Source of the DNA: Methylococcaceae bacterium UBA1147
GTDB lineage: Bacteria > Pseudomonadota > Gammaproteobacteria > Methylococcales > UBA1147
Length of the DNA: 14,800 bases
Direction of reading: 5' to 3'
NCBI GenBank assembly: GCA_002311315.1
Contig: DBZZ01000080.1
Span: 1 to 14,800, forward strand
The notes beneath the pieces were generated by a model. That model ran no database searches. It was not told the origin of the DNA and saw nothing but the letters and a program-made list of their open reading frames with translations. Position 1 is the first letter of the stretch; each line of letters starts with the position of its first letter. Below are positions 1 through 6,407 of the stretch, piece by piece. Both the position numbers and the translations under genes were made by a program.

Positions 1-13
1 AGAATCAATAATT

Positions 14-58
14 GACATTGCTATATTCTCCGTAAGTTTCTTATCAAGAAACAATGTC
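14..58. repeat. nested inverted repeat downstream of the H4MPT block
   Basis: GACATTG at 14-20 is the exact reverse complement of CAATGTC at 52-58. Inside it, GTTTCTT at 36-42 and AAGAAAC at 46-52 form a second perfect arm pair with a three-base loop; the two right arms share base 52. The element starts about 37 bases past the stop codon of the last gene of the minus-strand block, so it could act as a 3' end or processing hairpin. It is AT-rich and has no classical T-tract on the minus side, so it is not a textbook intrinsic terminator. Its role is inference. Confidence 0.4.
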
Positions 59-94
59 CTTGTTTAACCGCTACCTGACCCTTAGACCGAAGCA

Positions 95-973
95 TTAAAA
101 ACCCTTCGCCTGTTTGCAATCAAGCAGTTCCTCCAGACGGACAGCCAGTAACGTCGCAGTCGTTAGATCGGCTGTCGTACCTGGATTAACCCCGACACTC
201 TTAAACTCTTCATCTATCTCCCTTAGATGACCCATTAAAAGTTTAGGATTGTCGGACACTGACAACCTCTCGTCGAGAAAGGCCATCCTTTGGGTCACCA
301 TCCCGGTAAACCGCTTACCATATTTTCTTTCAATGTGACTGTCTGGAAATTCCCTAAGTAACCCCACAAATATTGCAAGGGTCGCCCAAGTCTCATCCCC
401 CCATTGTCTGAGTGCCGTATAATACCTGTTTTTCGCGGTTTCGAAAACATCCCGATAAGCGGAAATGTATTGGTAGGCGATACGGTCACGGCCCGCCGCA
501 ATTCGCATTGTGTCGATCAGTGCAATAGTCGGCCTGGAATTTACATCTTCGTCACCGGACGTTCCCATTCCCGCTGGCTTTGCCCGCCGAATGCCTCGGT
601 AGACCCAGTCCGCATCCTCGGCTGTCGTCGAATCGAGTACACGACCGAGGCGGTCTCTCAGTGTTCCATCGCCAGGCACTAGCATCGCCCCGAGCAGTGG
701 GGCACAGAGCAAAACGATTCCCAGATTGGTATTACAGCCAACGCTTGACGCCGTCTTGTCCAGCGCGTAATAGATCCTTTCACCCAGCGAAAGCCCGGCA
801 TCGATCAGTGGCCCGGCGCTGACCCGCGCACTGACCCGAAAATCCTCGACCGTCATGTCATGACCATCCGCGTAAATACTGACATTACCGGGTTTGAAAG
901 CTTTGAGCTCGCCTTCGCAAGCCCCGATATAAGCCTCCTGCAGAGCCGCGGCGGAAAATTCTTCCTTCCTCAC
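95..973 (-). CDS. CitG-like protein of H4MPT gene islands (Orf7 type)
   Basis: This 292-residue protein resembles the triphosphoribosyl-dephospho-CoA synthase (CitG/MdcB) family. Seen in the sequence are KPGNVS at residues 27-32, which matches the family's N-terminal KPG motif, and GCNTNLG at 79-85, which matches the family's G-T-N-T-N-K/L-G segment; the rest looks all-helical. True CitG joins dephospho-CoA to the ribose of ATP to make a citrate-lyase prosthetic-group precursor. No citrate lyase gene is present, and homologues (Orf7) occur beside mch in bacteria that use H4MPT, so a role in cofactor assembly is more likely; the substrate is not known to me. The start is GTG at 973, overlapping the upstream gene's TGA in a GTGA junction, which implies translational coupling. 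It is the last gene of the block and ends with TAA at 95-97. Confidence 0.85.
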   Translation of the reverse strand: MRKEEFSAAALQEAYIGACEGELKAFKPGNVSIYADGHDMTVEDFRVSARVSAGPLIDAGLSLGERIYYALDKTASSVGCNTNLGIVLLCAPLLGAMLVPGDGTLRDRLGRVLDSTTAEDADWVYRGIRRAKPAGMGTSGDEDVNSRPTIALIDTMRIAAGRDRIAYQYISAYRDVFETAKNRYYTALRQWGDETWATLAIFVGLLREFPDSHIERKYGKRFTGMVTQRMAFLDERLSVSDNPKLLMGHLREIDEEFKSVGVNPGTTADLTTATLLAVRLEELLDCKQAKGF

Positions 974-1884
974 AATATAGCGATCCGCTCTTCGGGCAAC
1001 GCAGGACAGAACCTGAGGAAATCCGCCGCCAGCCGGTCGGCAACATCGACGCCTGTAACGCTCTCAAGTCCCTTCCATGCCGGGATGCTGTTAACCTCGA
1101 TAACCGTGTAACGACCTCTCGAATCCAGCATTAGGTCGACACCGCCATAATTCATTTCCAGCACCGCAACCGCATCTTCCGCCAACTTCTTCAGATCACC
1201 GTCAAGCGAAGCCACCTCGCAGCGCGCGCCCTGTGCGACATTGTTCAGCCAGCTCTTTCCGAACCGGCGCATGGCCCCGTCGGCCTTGCCATTGATCACG
1301 AAGACGCGCCAGTCACAGGACTCTGCCAGTGTGTTCTCAACGAAACGCTGCAGGTAAAACACTCCGTTGCTGGCAACAAGGCGTCCCAGGTCATCCACCG
1401 TATCGAGTTTCCTAACGCCCTGCCCCTGGGACCCGAACACCGGCTTGACCACCAGTTTTCGACCACCCCGAAGTTCATCGGAAGCAATGGCCAGGGCCTC
1501 GCTGTTTGTGGGGGTGACCCAAGTTGCCGGCGTGGGAACCCCGGCCTGCTGCAATAGGAAACTGGTCATCGCCTTGTCGACACTTCTCTCGACCGCCCCA
1601 GCATCGTTGTAAACGGGAATTCCGAGTCGCTTCAGCGCATGCAGGATGTTCAGGTAATGAACGACCTGTTCAAGAGAACCGCCCGGAACACCGCGAACGA
1701 ATACCCCGTCCGGAAGACCGTTCTCGAATCCCGACATCCGGACCGGAATCCCTGGCTGACCAAGGTACAGACGGCAACGGGTCAGGGAAACGTAGCAGGC
1801 GTGATAGCCCCGTCTCCCGAATGCATCGGTTAAACGAGCACCGTGCCATCCCGGATCGTCGGTGATGATTGCCAGTCGCCGCAT
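970..1884 (-). CDS. RimK-like ATP-grasp ligase of H4MPT gene islands (Orf5 type)
   Basis: This 304-residue protein belongs to the ATP-grasp superfamily, RimK/glutamate-ligase branch. Visible elements are a Rossmann-like N-terminal domain, an ATP-binding segment LVVKPVFGSQGQGV at residues 144-157, GGVDLM at 247-252, and the metal-binding segment VIEVNSIPAWKG at 261-272, whose E and N residues normally coordinate Mg. RimK relatives ligate glutamate to an acceptor carboxylate or amine; in methanogens the relative MptN glutamylates H4MPT. In bacteria the acceptor could be dephospho-H4MPT, methylofuran or another partner. The ATG at 1884 was chosen because MRRLAIITDD begins the domain there and it lies 7 bases after the mch stop; the open frame reaches back to 1974 but that would overlap mch. 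It overlaps the next gene by 4 bases. Confidence 0.88.
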   Translation of the reverse strand: MRRLAIITDDPGWHGARLTDAFGRRGYHACYVSLTRCRLYLGQPGIPVRMSGFENGLPDGVFVRGVPGGSLEQVVHYLNILHALKRLGIPVYNDAGAVERSVDKAMTSFLLQQAGVPTPATWVTPTNSEALAIASDELRGGRKLVVKPVFGSQGQGVRKLDTVDDLGRLVASNGVFYLQRFVENTLAESCDWRVFVINGKADGAMRRFGKSWLNNVAQGARCEVASLDGDLKKLAEDAVAVLEMNYGGVDLMLDSRGRYTVIEVNSIPAWKGLESVTGVDVADRLAADFLRFCPALPEERIAIL

Positions 1885-1891
1885 CGCTTCA

Positions 1892-2860
1892 TCAGCCACC
1901 GAACGACTTTTCCAGCAACTCGATGTCCAGTCCCCCTGCGTGGAAACTGCGTCCTGACTCAACCGCAGAAACAATTACACTGGCCGGACTAAACAGCATC
2001 GGATCGATCTTAAAGAAATCGTATTCGTATTCTTTGAAAATATCGGCAAATGGTTTGCCATAGTCCTTGGAAACGGAACTGGGCAGTTCGGCAGCCAGTT
2101 TTTCCGCTGCTTCGTCACTTCCCCTCACGAATAGGTGAACCTGACCAGCAAACAGAATCGCATCGTTGGTCCGCCCCATCGCCTTGACAAAATCGGGGGC
2201 CGGGGGACAGAGAGGCGCACTGCCGCTGCCGTCAACGATGTCTTCAAGCGGGAAATGCAACTCGTGAGCCTTGTGCATCGCCACTTCAAGAACCCTGGCA
2301 ACCACCTGAAGACTGCCTGCAAGGCTGCGGGTCGGGGTCAGGATGATCGTCAAACCGGAAGTGGGGACCCCGCAGTCGCTAGCAATCTTTTCAACCAGTT
2401 CCAGCGGCGGAACCTTGTCAACTTCCATCACCAGAACGGTTTCCCCGCACTCATCCTTGTAGGCCAGTTCGCCAAACAATGCCTCTTTTACGCAGAGTGC
2501 CCGTGCAGGCCCCGAACCCAAGGCGTAGAAGGAATCCTTCCCTTTCCCGTGAGCCAGGCTCCAACCGGCGTATTGACTACCCAGACAGGCTAGGACCGGG
2601 TTACCGGTGTGGACGTTGAGTGTCAGCGGCCAGCGACCTACGTACGGACTGTGCGTGAGGGTCACGGTACCCATGCCACCGAGGCAGATTTCGGCGATCA
2701 GCCGGCCTGCTTCCAAACCCCCGTCGACTTCGATACCGCCGTCAACGATGGTGCACCCATTATCGAGGGCGGATACCTGAACCCTAAATTTGTCGGCGTT
2801 TTCGACAAGCTCCCTGACAAGGGGTTGAACCAGTTGATTAACGCTGGGAATGGTTTTCAT
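1892..2860 (-). CDS. mch: methenyltetrahydromethanopterin cyclohydrolase
   Basis: Mch interconverts 5,10-methenyl-H4MPT and 5-formyl-H4MPT in the cytoplasm, the middle step of H4MPT-linked formaldehyde oxidation (or formate reduction in reverse). The 322-residue length fits the family (about 315-325). Recognisable segments are SVNQLVQPLV at residues 6-15, GGMGTVTLTH at 61-70, GSQYAGW at 94-100 and FYALGSGPAR at 111-120, all typical of bacterial and archaeal Mch. I chose ATG at 2860; an in-frame GTG three codons upstream at 2869 is possible. The Shine-Dalgarno sequence is weak. It is followed after 7 bases by the ATP-grasp gene and preceded by a 191-base gap, so it may have its own promoter as well as read-through from upstream genes. 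The C1 partners fae, mtdB and fhcABCD are not in this window. Confidence 0.96.
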   Translation of the reverse strand: MKTIPSVNQLVQPLVRELVENADKFRVQVSALDNGCTIVDGGIEVDGGLEAGRLIAEICLGGMGTVTLTHSPYVGRWPLTLNVHTGNPVLACLGSQYAGWSLAHGKGKDSFYALGSGPARALCVKEALFGELAYKDECGETVLVMEVDKVPPLELVEKIASDCGVPTSGLTIILTPTRSLAGSLQVVARVLEVAMHKAHELHFPLEDIVDGSGSAPLCPPAPDFVKAMGRTNDAILFAGQVHLFVRGSDEAAEKLAAELPSSVSKDYGKPFADIFKEYEYDFFKIDPMLFSPASVIVSAVESGRSFHAGGLDIELLEKSFGG

Positions 2861-2929
2861 TGTTTTCACTCTGTTCTGCTCTCAAATGGTTGCCGTGTAA
2901 CCCTATCATGGATAAACTCAGGGTACTTC

Positions 2930-2950
2930 TGGGCAGAATTGCCTTGCCCA
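2930..2950. repeat. short hairpin in the gap upstream of mch
   Basis: TGGGCA at 2930-2935 and TGCCCA at 2945-2950 are perfect inverted arms with a nine-base loop. It lies in the only sizeable gap (2861-3051) of the minus-strand block, about 70 bases before the mch start. On the minus strand a T-run (around 2955-2960) precedes rather than follows the stem, so it is not a standard terminator for the upstream gene; an operator or a leader structure is equally possible. I see no convincing promoter or gene in the rest of the gap. Confidence 0.3.
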
Positions 2951-3051
2951 AATTCAAAAAATCCAATCTTCTACAACGATCTGCCGATTCACGGATAGCA
3001 TGACTGACTAAACCGACATTCACGGTCTTAACAACCCGAATTCGTTTCCCC

Positions 3052-4164
3052 TCACGCAAAACAGCTGGCGCCAATCAGCTGCCCCCTTTTGGCAAGCAGT
3101 TCCCTGACGACAACGATGGAATCACCTTTAGCGGTCACGGTGCACAACGGATCGTCGATTGAAATTCTGCTCCCTGGAGCCGGCCGATCTTTCACCCAGA
3201 CAGGCCAGACCAGACTGTCCCCGATCACTCCGGTCTGGTTAGCATAAACAATCTGAAATCCCCCAAGCGCGCGGCCATCCTGACGGACTTCTGGTCCCAG
3301 GCACCCTGCGACTGCCCGAATGTGTTCATTCAGCAATCCAGCGGGATATCGCTCATCGAAAAGCGCCATGCTCGCGCTGGGGCGGGGATTTACCTCCAGC
3401 ACCTTGCAGCAACCGTCTTCGATCATAAAATCTAGGGTGCCCAAGCCTACAAGCGATGCGGATTTTACCAGCTTCGCTATATATTCGCAGAGTTGTTTTT
3501 TTTGTTCGTAGGTGATTGCAGCGTGATTGACAATGCCGGATAGACGGTAGGGACTCAATGGATCTAGCCGATCGTTCCATTGGGTATTGAAGCCAATCAC
3601 CCGAGCATCCTGACTATTCGCAAGAAACAGCACTGACAGGCTCGGCCCAGGAAGTCGCTTCTGGTAATAGCAGACAGCGCCTACCGGTATGTTGTGACTG
3701 GCCGAAAAAACGCCGGTGCCGCCTTGCGTACCCGCCAACTTGACGACCCAGTCACCGGGATTCGCCGGTTTGTGGAAACAGCTTTCCGGGTAGGGAATTG
3801 ACAATGAATCAAGCAGAGCAAAAAACCGATCAGGGCTGTTGATGGTTTGCAGCACCCCGGCAGGGTTGCCGATCAAATCGACTGTTTGCGACAGGGAACG
3901 GACCAGGTCAGGATCGGTATCAATACCGCTTGCATACACCAGTTGCGGACTGGAATTTCCAGGAAACGCACGCTCAATGGCAGCAATAAGGTGACCTTCC
4001 AATAACGATGGCACTGCAATGCAGTGTGCCGCTTCCCGGGTATCAAGATCGGCGAAAAGATCGATAGCGATGACCCTGATCCCGCCGCGGACCGCCGATT
4101 CAGCTAGCACCCTGGTCGAAAGGCCAACGAGAATCAATTCTTGGACGCACCCCGTATCCGGCAT
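3052..4164 (-). CDS. ATP-grasp protein of H4MPT gene islands (Orf17 type)
   Basis: This 370-residue protein has ATP-grasp features: an N-terminal Rossmann-like segment with ELILVGLSTRVL at residues 9-20, a nucleotide-binding strand and loop WVVKLAGTQGGTGV at 139-152, and the metal-ligand motif EVNPRPSAS at 257-265. It resembles carboxylate-amine/carbamoyl ligases, and homologues called Orf17 sit beside mch in methylotrophs. Its reaction is not established to my knowledge; formation of an amide or ester bond during H4MPT or methylofuran synthesis is inference. The chosen start is ATG at 4164, 13 bases after the stop of RFAP synthase, because the domain begins here. The frame stays open to 4428, and an ATG at about 4248 has a better GGAG before it but would overlap the upstream gene by about 70 bases. 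Confidence 0.82.
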   Translation of the reverse strand: MPDTGCVQELILVGLSTRVLAESAVRGGIRVIAIDLFADLDTREAAHCIAVPSLLEGHLIAAIERAFPGNSSPQLVYASGIDTDPDLVRSLSQTVDLIGNPAGVLQTINSPDRFFALLDSLSIPYPESCFHKPANPGDWVVKLAGTQGGTGVFSASHNIPVGAVCYYQKRLPGPSLSVLFLANSQDARVIGFNTQWNDRLDPLSPYRLSGIVNHAAITYEQKKQLCEYIAKLVKSASLVGLGTLDFMIEDGCCKVLEVNPRPSASMALFDERYPAGLLNEHIRAVAGCLGPEVRQDGRALGGFQIVYANQTGVIGDSLVWPVWVKDRPAPGSRISIDDPLCTVTAKGDSIVVVRELLAKRGQLIGASCFA

Positions 4165-4177
4165 GTCCGGGCGTTGG

Positions 4178-5179
4178 TTATACCGGCTGACCCAATCCCA
4201 CTGACCGCGCTTCGTAAAACGCGTGCCAACGGCAATCCTCTCCATCATTCTCCGGGCTGGTGATTTCGACACGGAGTCCCGACGAACAGACAGCAAGCGA
4301 GGTGATCTCCCGTACCAGGCTTCGGGCACGATCTTCGCTGTCCACCAGGCAGAAACCGGTTGGTCCCCAGGAACTCTGGCCCATGGCGACCGCTCCCCGC
4401 TCTCCCAGCCAGGCCACCGCGTTTTCAACTTCAGAATTCATGAATCGGCCGCCCTGTGCCGGCGCGAAATAATCACCAATCGATTGCTGAATTTCGGTGA
4501 TCGCATCGCCAAAAGCATCAATATCCTCCTCCACTAACGCCGGCAGACCTTTCATCAGTAAAAGGTGACAAATCCTGGCAGCGCGGGACTCGGGAAACGG
4601 GGGAAGCTTCCTAAACGCCTGGAGTTCCCCACTGCCATTCAAACCCTTCTCCCCTTCATCAAAGACCAGGATGAACCGCCAGCGGGCAGGAATGTCAATC
4701 CGGGCGATGGTCGGCGGAGTTCTGGTTGAAGAGGATCGACCGCCATCGACAATCAAACCGCCTTTTTCGAAGGTCCCTATTCCTATCCCGGAACGAGCTC
4801 CGCGTTCGGTAAAACCGGCAATCTCCCGGACAGAAAAACCCAGGTCGAACAAATGGTTCAACGCGCATCCGACAGCCAGAGCCATCTGCGTACCCGAGCC
4901 AAGTCCGACGTGTTCCGGTATCGCTCGCTCTACCTCCACATGCAGGTTTCCCGGCACGGCTAGCGCAGCCGTCAGCTGTTCCACGTACTTTCGCACCCGG
5001 CTCGACTGGGGCCCAGTAACCGACAGGACCGGGGCCCTGCGCACGGTTATTTCGGTAGCAATTTCCTTCAGGGCAACCCCGACACTCCCGAACTTTCGAT
5101 TCAGGCTAGCACTCGGATCAAGGAATCCCATGTGAAGTCGGGCCGGAGCAATAACACGGACACTCTTATTTCTATTCAC
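4178..5179 (-). CDS. mptG: beta-ribofuranosylaminobenzene 5'-phosphate synthase (RFAP synthase, Orf4 type)
   Basis: RFAP synthase condenses 4-aminobenzoate (or 4-hydroxybenzoate in some archaea) with PRPP, releasing CO2 and pyrophosphate, and commits the arylamine to methanopterin side-chain synthesis. The 333-residue protein has a GHMP-kinase-like fold signature: VRVIAPARLHMGFLD at residues 7-21, PEHVGLGSGTQMALAVG at 88-104 and GIGTFEKGGLIVDGG around 133-147, all characteristic of RFAP synthases. The start is GTG at 5179; an in-frame stop lies a few codons upstream, so no longer form exists. No good Shine-Dalgarno precedes it, and a 29-codon upstream ORF overlaps the start. It is the first gene of the minus-strand block; the next gene follows after 13 bases. 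Bacterial literature also calls it orf4. Confidence 0.93.
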   Translation of the reverse strand: MNRNKSVRVIAPARLHMGFLDPSASLNRKFGSVGVALKEIATEITVRRAPVLSVTGPQSSRVRKYVEQLTAALAVPGNLHVEVERAIPEHVGLGSGTQMALAVGCALNHLFDLGFSVREIAGFTERGARSGIGIGTFEKGGLIVDGGRSSSTRTPPTIARIDIPARWRFILVFDEGEKGLNGSGELQAFRKLPPFPESRAARICHLLLMKGLPALVEEDIDAFGDAITEIQQSIGDYFAPAQGGRFMNSEVENAVAWLGERGAVAMGQSSWGPTGFCLVDSEDRARSLVREITSLAVCSSGLRVEITSPENDGEDCRWHAFYEARSVGLGQPV

Positions 5180-5261
5180 GAACCAGCAGCATTGTTAAAG
5201 GAGGTTTGATTTCGGAAAACGGGTAGATCCGGCTACCGCACAGACAGAGCCCGGCCAGCAT
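5172..5261 (-). CDS. possible 29-codon upstream ORF overlapping the RFAP synthase start
   Basis: An ATG at 5261 opens a 29-codon frame (beginning MLAGLCLCG) whose TAG at 5172-5174 lies just inside the RFAP synthase gene, whose GTG is at 5177-5179 in a different frame. Such an arrangement could couple or limit translation of a gene with a weak GTG start. No Shine-Dalgarno sequence is visible before the ATG, and the peptide matches nothing I know, so it may be chance. Confidence 0.2.
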   Translation of the reverse strand: MLAGLCLCGSRIYPFSEIKPPLTMLLVRE

Positions 5262-5293
5262 CGAGATAACCACACTTCCGGTAGGTTTGCGCA

Positions 5294-5322
5294 ATTATAT
5301 AACGTGCCTAGAAGGGTTGCTA
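5294..5322 (-). promoter_or_regulatory. candidate promoter of the H4MPT block
   Basis: On the minus strand a perfect TATAAT lies at 5299-5294. Seventeen bases upstream is TAGCAA (5322-5317), a weak match (3 of 6) to TTGACA. Transcription would start near 5287 and leave a leader of about 108 bases before the GTG at 5179. The gap 5180-5552 between the divergent genes shows no other convincing gene. Prediction by consensus only. Confidence 0.4.
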
Positions 5323-5487
5323 CTGGCTCCTCCACCGGCCGACCGGTCACATTGCGGCACACAATCACGTCTTCAAGCACGCGGATTGTTCGCTTCCAAC
5401 AACATTCCCAACCCCAACTCCCAGTCGCGGTGTTCAGTTGAATGCTGCAGCTTGCAGGCCACTTTGTATCGGGGCACAGAAGCGGGT

Positions 5488-5514
5488 TTGACCTAGGCTG
5501 GGTGGGCATATTAG
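5488..5514 (+). promoter_or_regulatory. candidate promoter of the carbinolamine dehydratase gene
   Basis: TTGACC at 5488-5493 (5 of 6) and TATTAG at 5509-5514 (4 of 6) are separated by 15 bases, shorter than ideal. It lies 38 bases before the ATG at 5553, and a good Shine-Dalgarno GAGGAA starts at 5541. Promoter strength and use are unproven. Confidence 0.35.
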
Positions 5515-5552
5515 TCTGAGTCCTGTCATGACAACCAACAGAGGAAAATCAG

Positions 5553-5936
5553 ATGGGTTGGAGAGACCGAAAACACGAAGAAAAGTACGGCGATGAAGAG
5601 ATCGAAAGCCGCTTAAAAGAAGAATTGCCGAAATGGAACTTGGAAAAAGGCTGGATCCGAAGAAAGTACAAGACCAGCGGCTGGAAGGGAACGTTGATGG
5701 TGGTCAACACAGTAGGACATCTGTCCGAGGCCGCATTTCACCATCCCGATATGGCAGTTTCCTATGCCTTTGTCACGGTAAAACTGATGAATCATGCGGC
5801 CAAGGGCATCACCAACAAAGATTTCGAACTGGCTCGTAAAATCGAGGAAGTGGTCATGTGGCAACCCGGTCAGGAAGATGGGTCGCTGGAAGGGACCCCG
5901 GAAGACCCGCGATTCAAATACATCAAGTACGACTAG
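5553..5936 (+). CDS. pterin-4a-carbinolamine dehydratase family protein
   Basis: Members of the PCD/DCoH (PhhB) family dehydrate 4a-hydroxy-tetrahydropterins. The 127-residue protein carries the signature E-A-A-F-H-H-P-D at residues 59-66, then H81, in the spacing of the three active-site histidines, followed by the ITNKDFELARKIEE helix at 86-99. It is a little longer than the usual 95-115 residues because of a charged N-terminus and a C-terminal tail after residue 100. GAGGAA at 5541-5546 with 6-base spacing supports the ATG at 5553. It is divergent from the H4MPT block, and no phenylalanine hydroxylase gene, the classical partner, is visible, so a role in recycling or making a methanopterin-type pterin is a fair inference. 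PCD homologues are, as I recall, reported near bacterial H4MPT genes. Confidence 0.9.
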   Translation: MGWRDRKHEEKYGDEEIESRLKEELPKWNLEKGWIRRKYKTSGWKGTLMVVNTVGHLSEAAFHHPDMAVSYAFVTVKLMNHAAKGITNKDFELARKIEEVVMWQPGQEDGSLEGTPEDPRFKYIKYD

Positions 5937-5978
5937 ATTGCCTCTCGACGGAAACCTGAAAAACGGAACACACTACCA

Positions 5979-6020
5979 GTCAGGTCGTCGCCTGGCAGAT
6001 AGACCGGCGTAACGCCTGAC
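5979..6020. repeat. imperfect stem-loop downstream of the carbinolamine dehydratase gene
   Basis: GTCAGG at 5979-5984 pairs with CCTGAC at 6015-6020, and CGCC at 5989-5992 pairs with GGCG at 6006-6009, separated by a small internal loop. It lies 43 bases after the stop codon. A GC-rich stem in this position suggests transcript termination or 3'-end protection, but there is no following T-run. Confidence 0.4.
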
Positions 6021-6030
6021 CTCACGGGAC

Positions 6031-6049
6031 AGAACAGGCCGGTTGTTCT
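6031..6049. promoter_or_regulatory. perfect palindromic dyad, operator-like
   Basis: AGAACA at 6031-6036 and TGTTCT at 6044-6049 are perfect inverted half-sites 7 bases apart (centre spacing 13). The layout suits a homodimeric regulator and lies upstream of the manC relic and ychF. It does not match the gammaproteobacterial LexA box (CTGT-N8-ACAG). No regulator can be named. Confidence 0.3.
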
Positions 6050-6141
6050 AAGCAATTGAAGGCAACACCTGCCCGATCGAAGGTCTACGCGGGAAGCATC
6101 GGCCAGGCTACTGCCATGCCCCATGGTTCGTAGGATTTTTC

Positions 6142-6170
6142 TAGATCTTACCGGCGAAGAATCGTATAAT
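6142..6170 (+). promoter_or_regulatory. candidate promoter upstream of the manC relic and ychF
   Basis: A perfect TATAAT is at 6165-6170; the position 17 bases upstream (6142-6147, TAGATC) is a poor -35 element. It could have served the decayed manC gene and may now drive ychF, which would give a leader of roughly 230 bases. The gap between 5937 and 6222 holds no recognisable gene. Confidence 0.35.
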
Positions 6171-6221
6171 GAACGGTTTTCTGGTTTACCGGTACTGTCC
6201 GGAAGCCTACGCAGTATAGAA

Positions 6222-6370
6222 ACGATCGTTCAACCGGTGATCCTGTCAGGCGGTTCTGGTACGCGCCTCTGGCCCCTGTCCAGGCTTTCCAATCCAAAAC
6301 AGTTCCTGGACCCGAATCGTTGCTGGCTGATACGGTGCGGCGTATTGCCAAACTGGATACAGCCGGGTAG
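6222..6370 (+). pseudogene. 5' relic of a mannose-1-phosphate guanylyltransferase (GDP-mannose pyrophosphorylase) gene
   Basis: Translation from 6225 reads IVQPVILSGGSGTRLWPLSR, then LSNPKQFL. This is the N-terminal nucleotide-binding signature of ManC/AlgA/XanB-type enzymes (GG-x-G-T-R-LWP-x-SR-xx-PKQFL). After the CTG at 6306 the frame changes: codons from 6308 read GPESLLADTVRRIAKLDTAG and stop at TAG 6368-6370, which is how the intact family continues after KQFL and a few residues. So a small deletion that shifts frame lies near 6309, and the remaining 400-odd residues are absent. The codon where ATG is expected (6222) is ACG. Normal length is about 470 residues; about 49 codons remain. 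Intact enzymes make GDP-mannose for exopolysaccharide. A frame reading through from an ATG at 6123 exists but is not the family's start. Confidence 0.82.
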
Positions 6371-6407
6371 ACCCCACCCACTGACTCAATAAACCCAGCA
6401 ACCCATT

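Noticed and set aside
2838..3074. 78-residue minus-strand ORF bridging the ATP-grasp gene and mch
   Set aside because: It overlaps the ends of both genes, has no recognisable motif, and mostly reads a gap with a hairpin.
5195..5509. 104-residue minus-strand ORF in the gap between the divergent genes
   Set aside because: Rich in Cys and Trp with no family resemblance; overlaps the candidate promoters of both neighbours.
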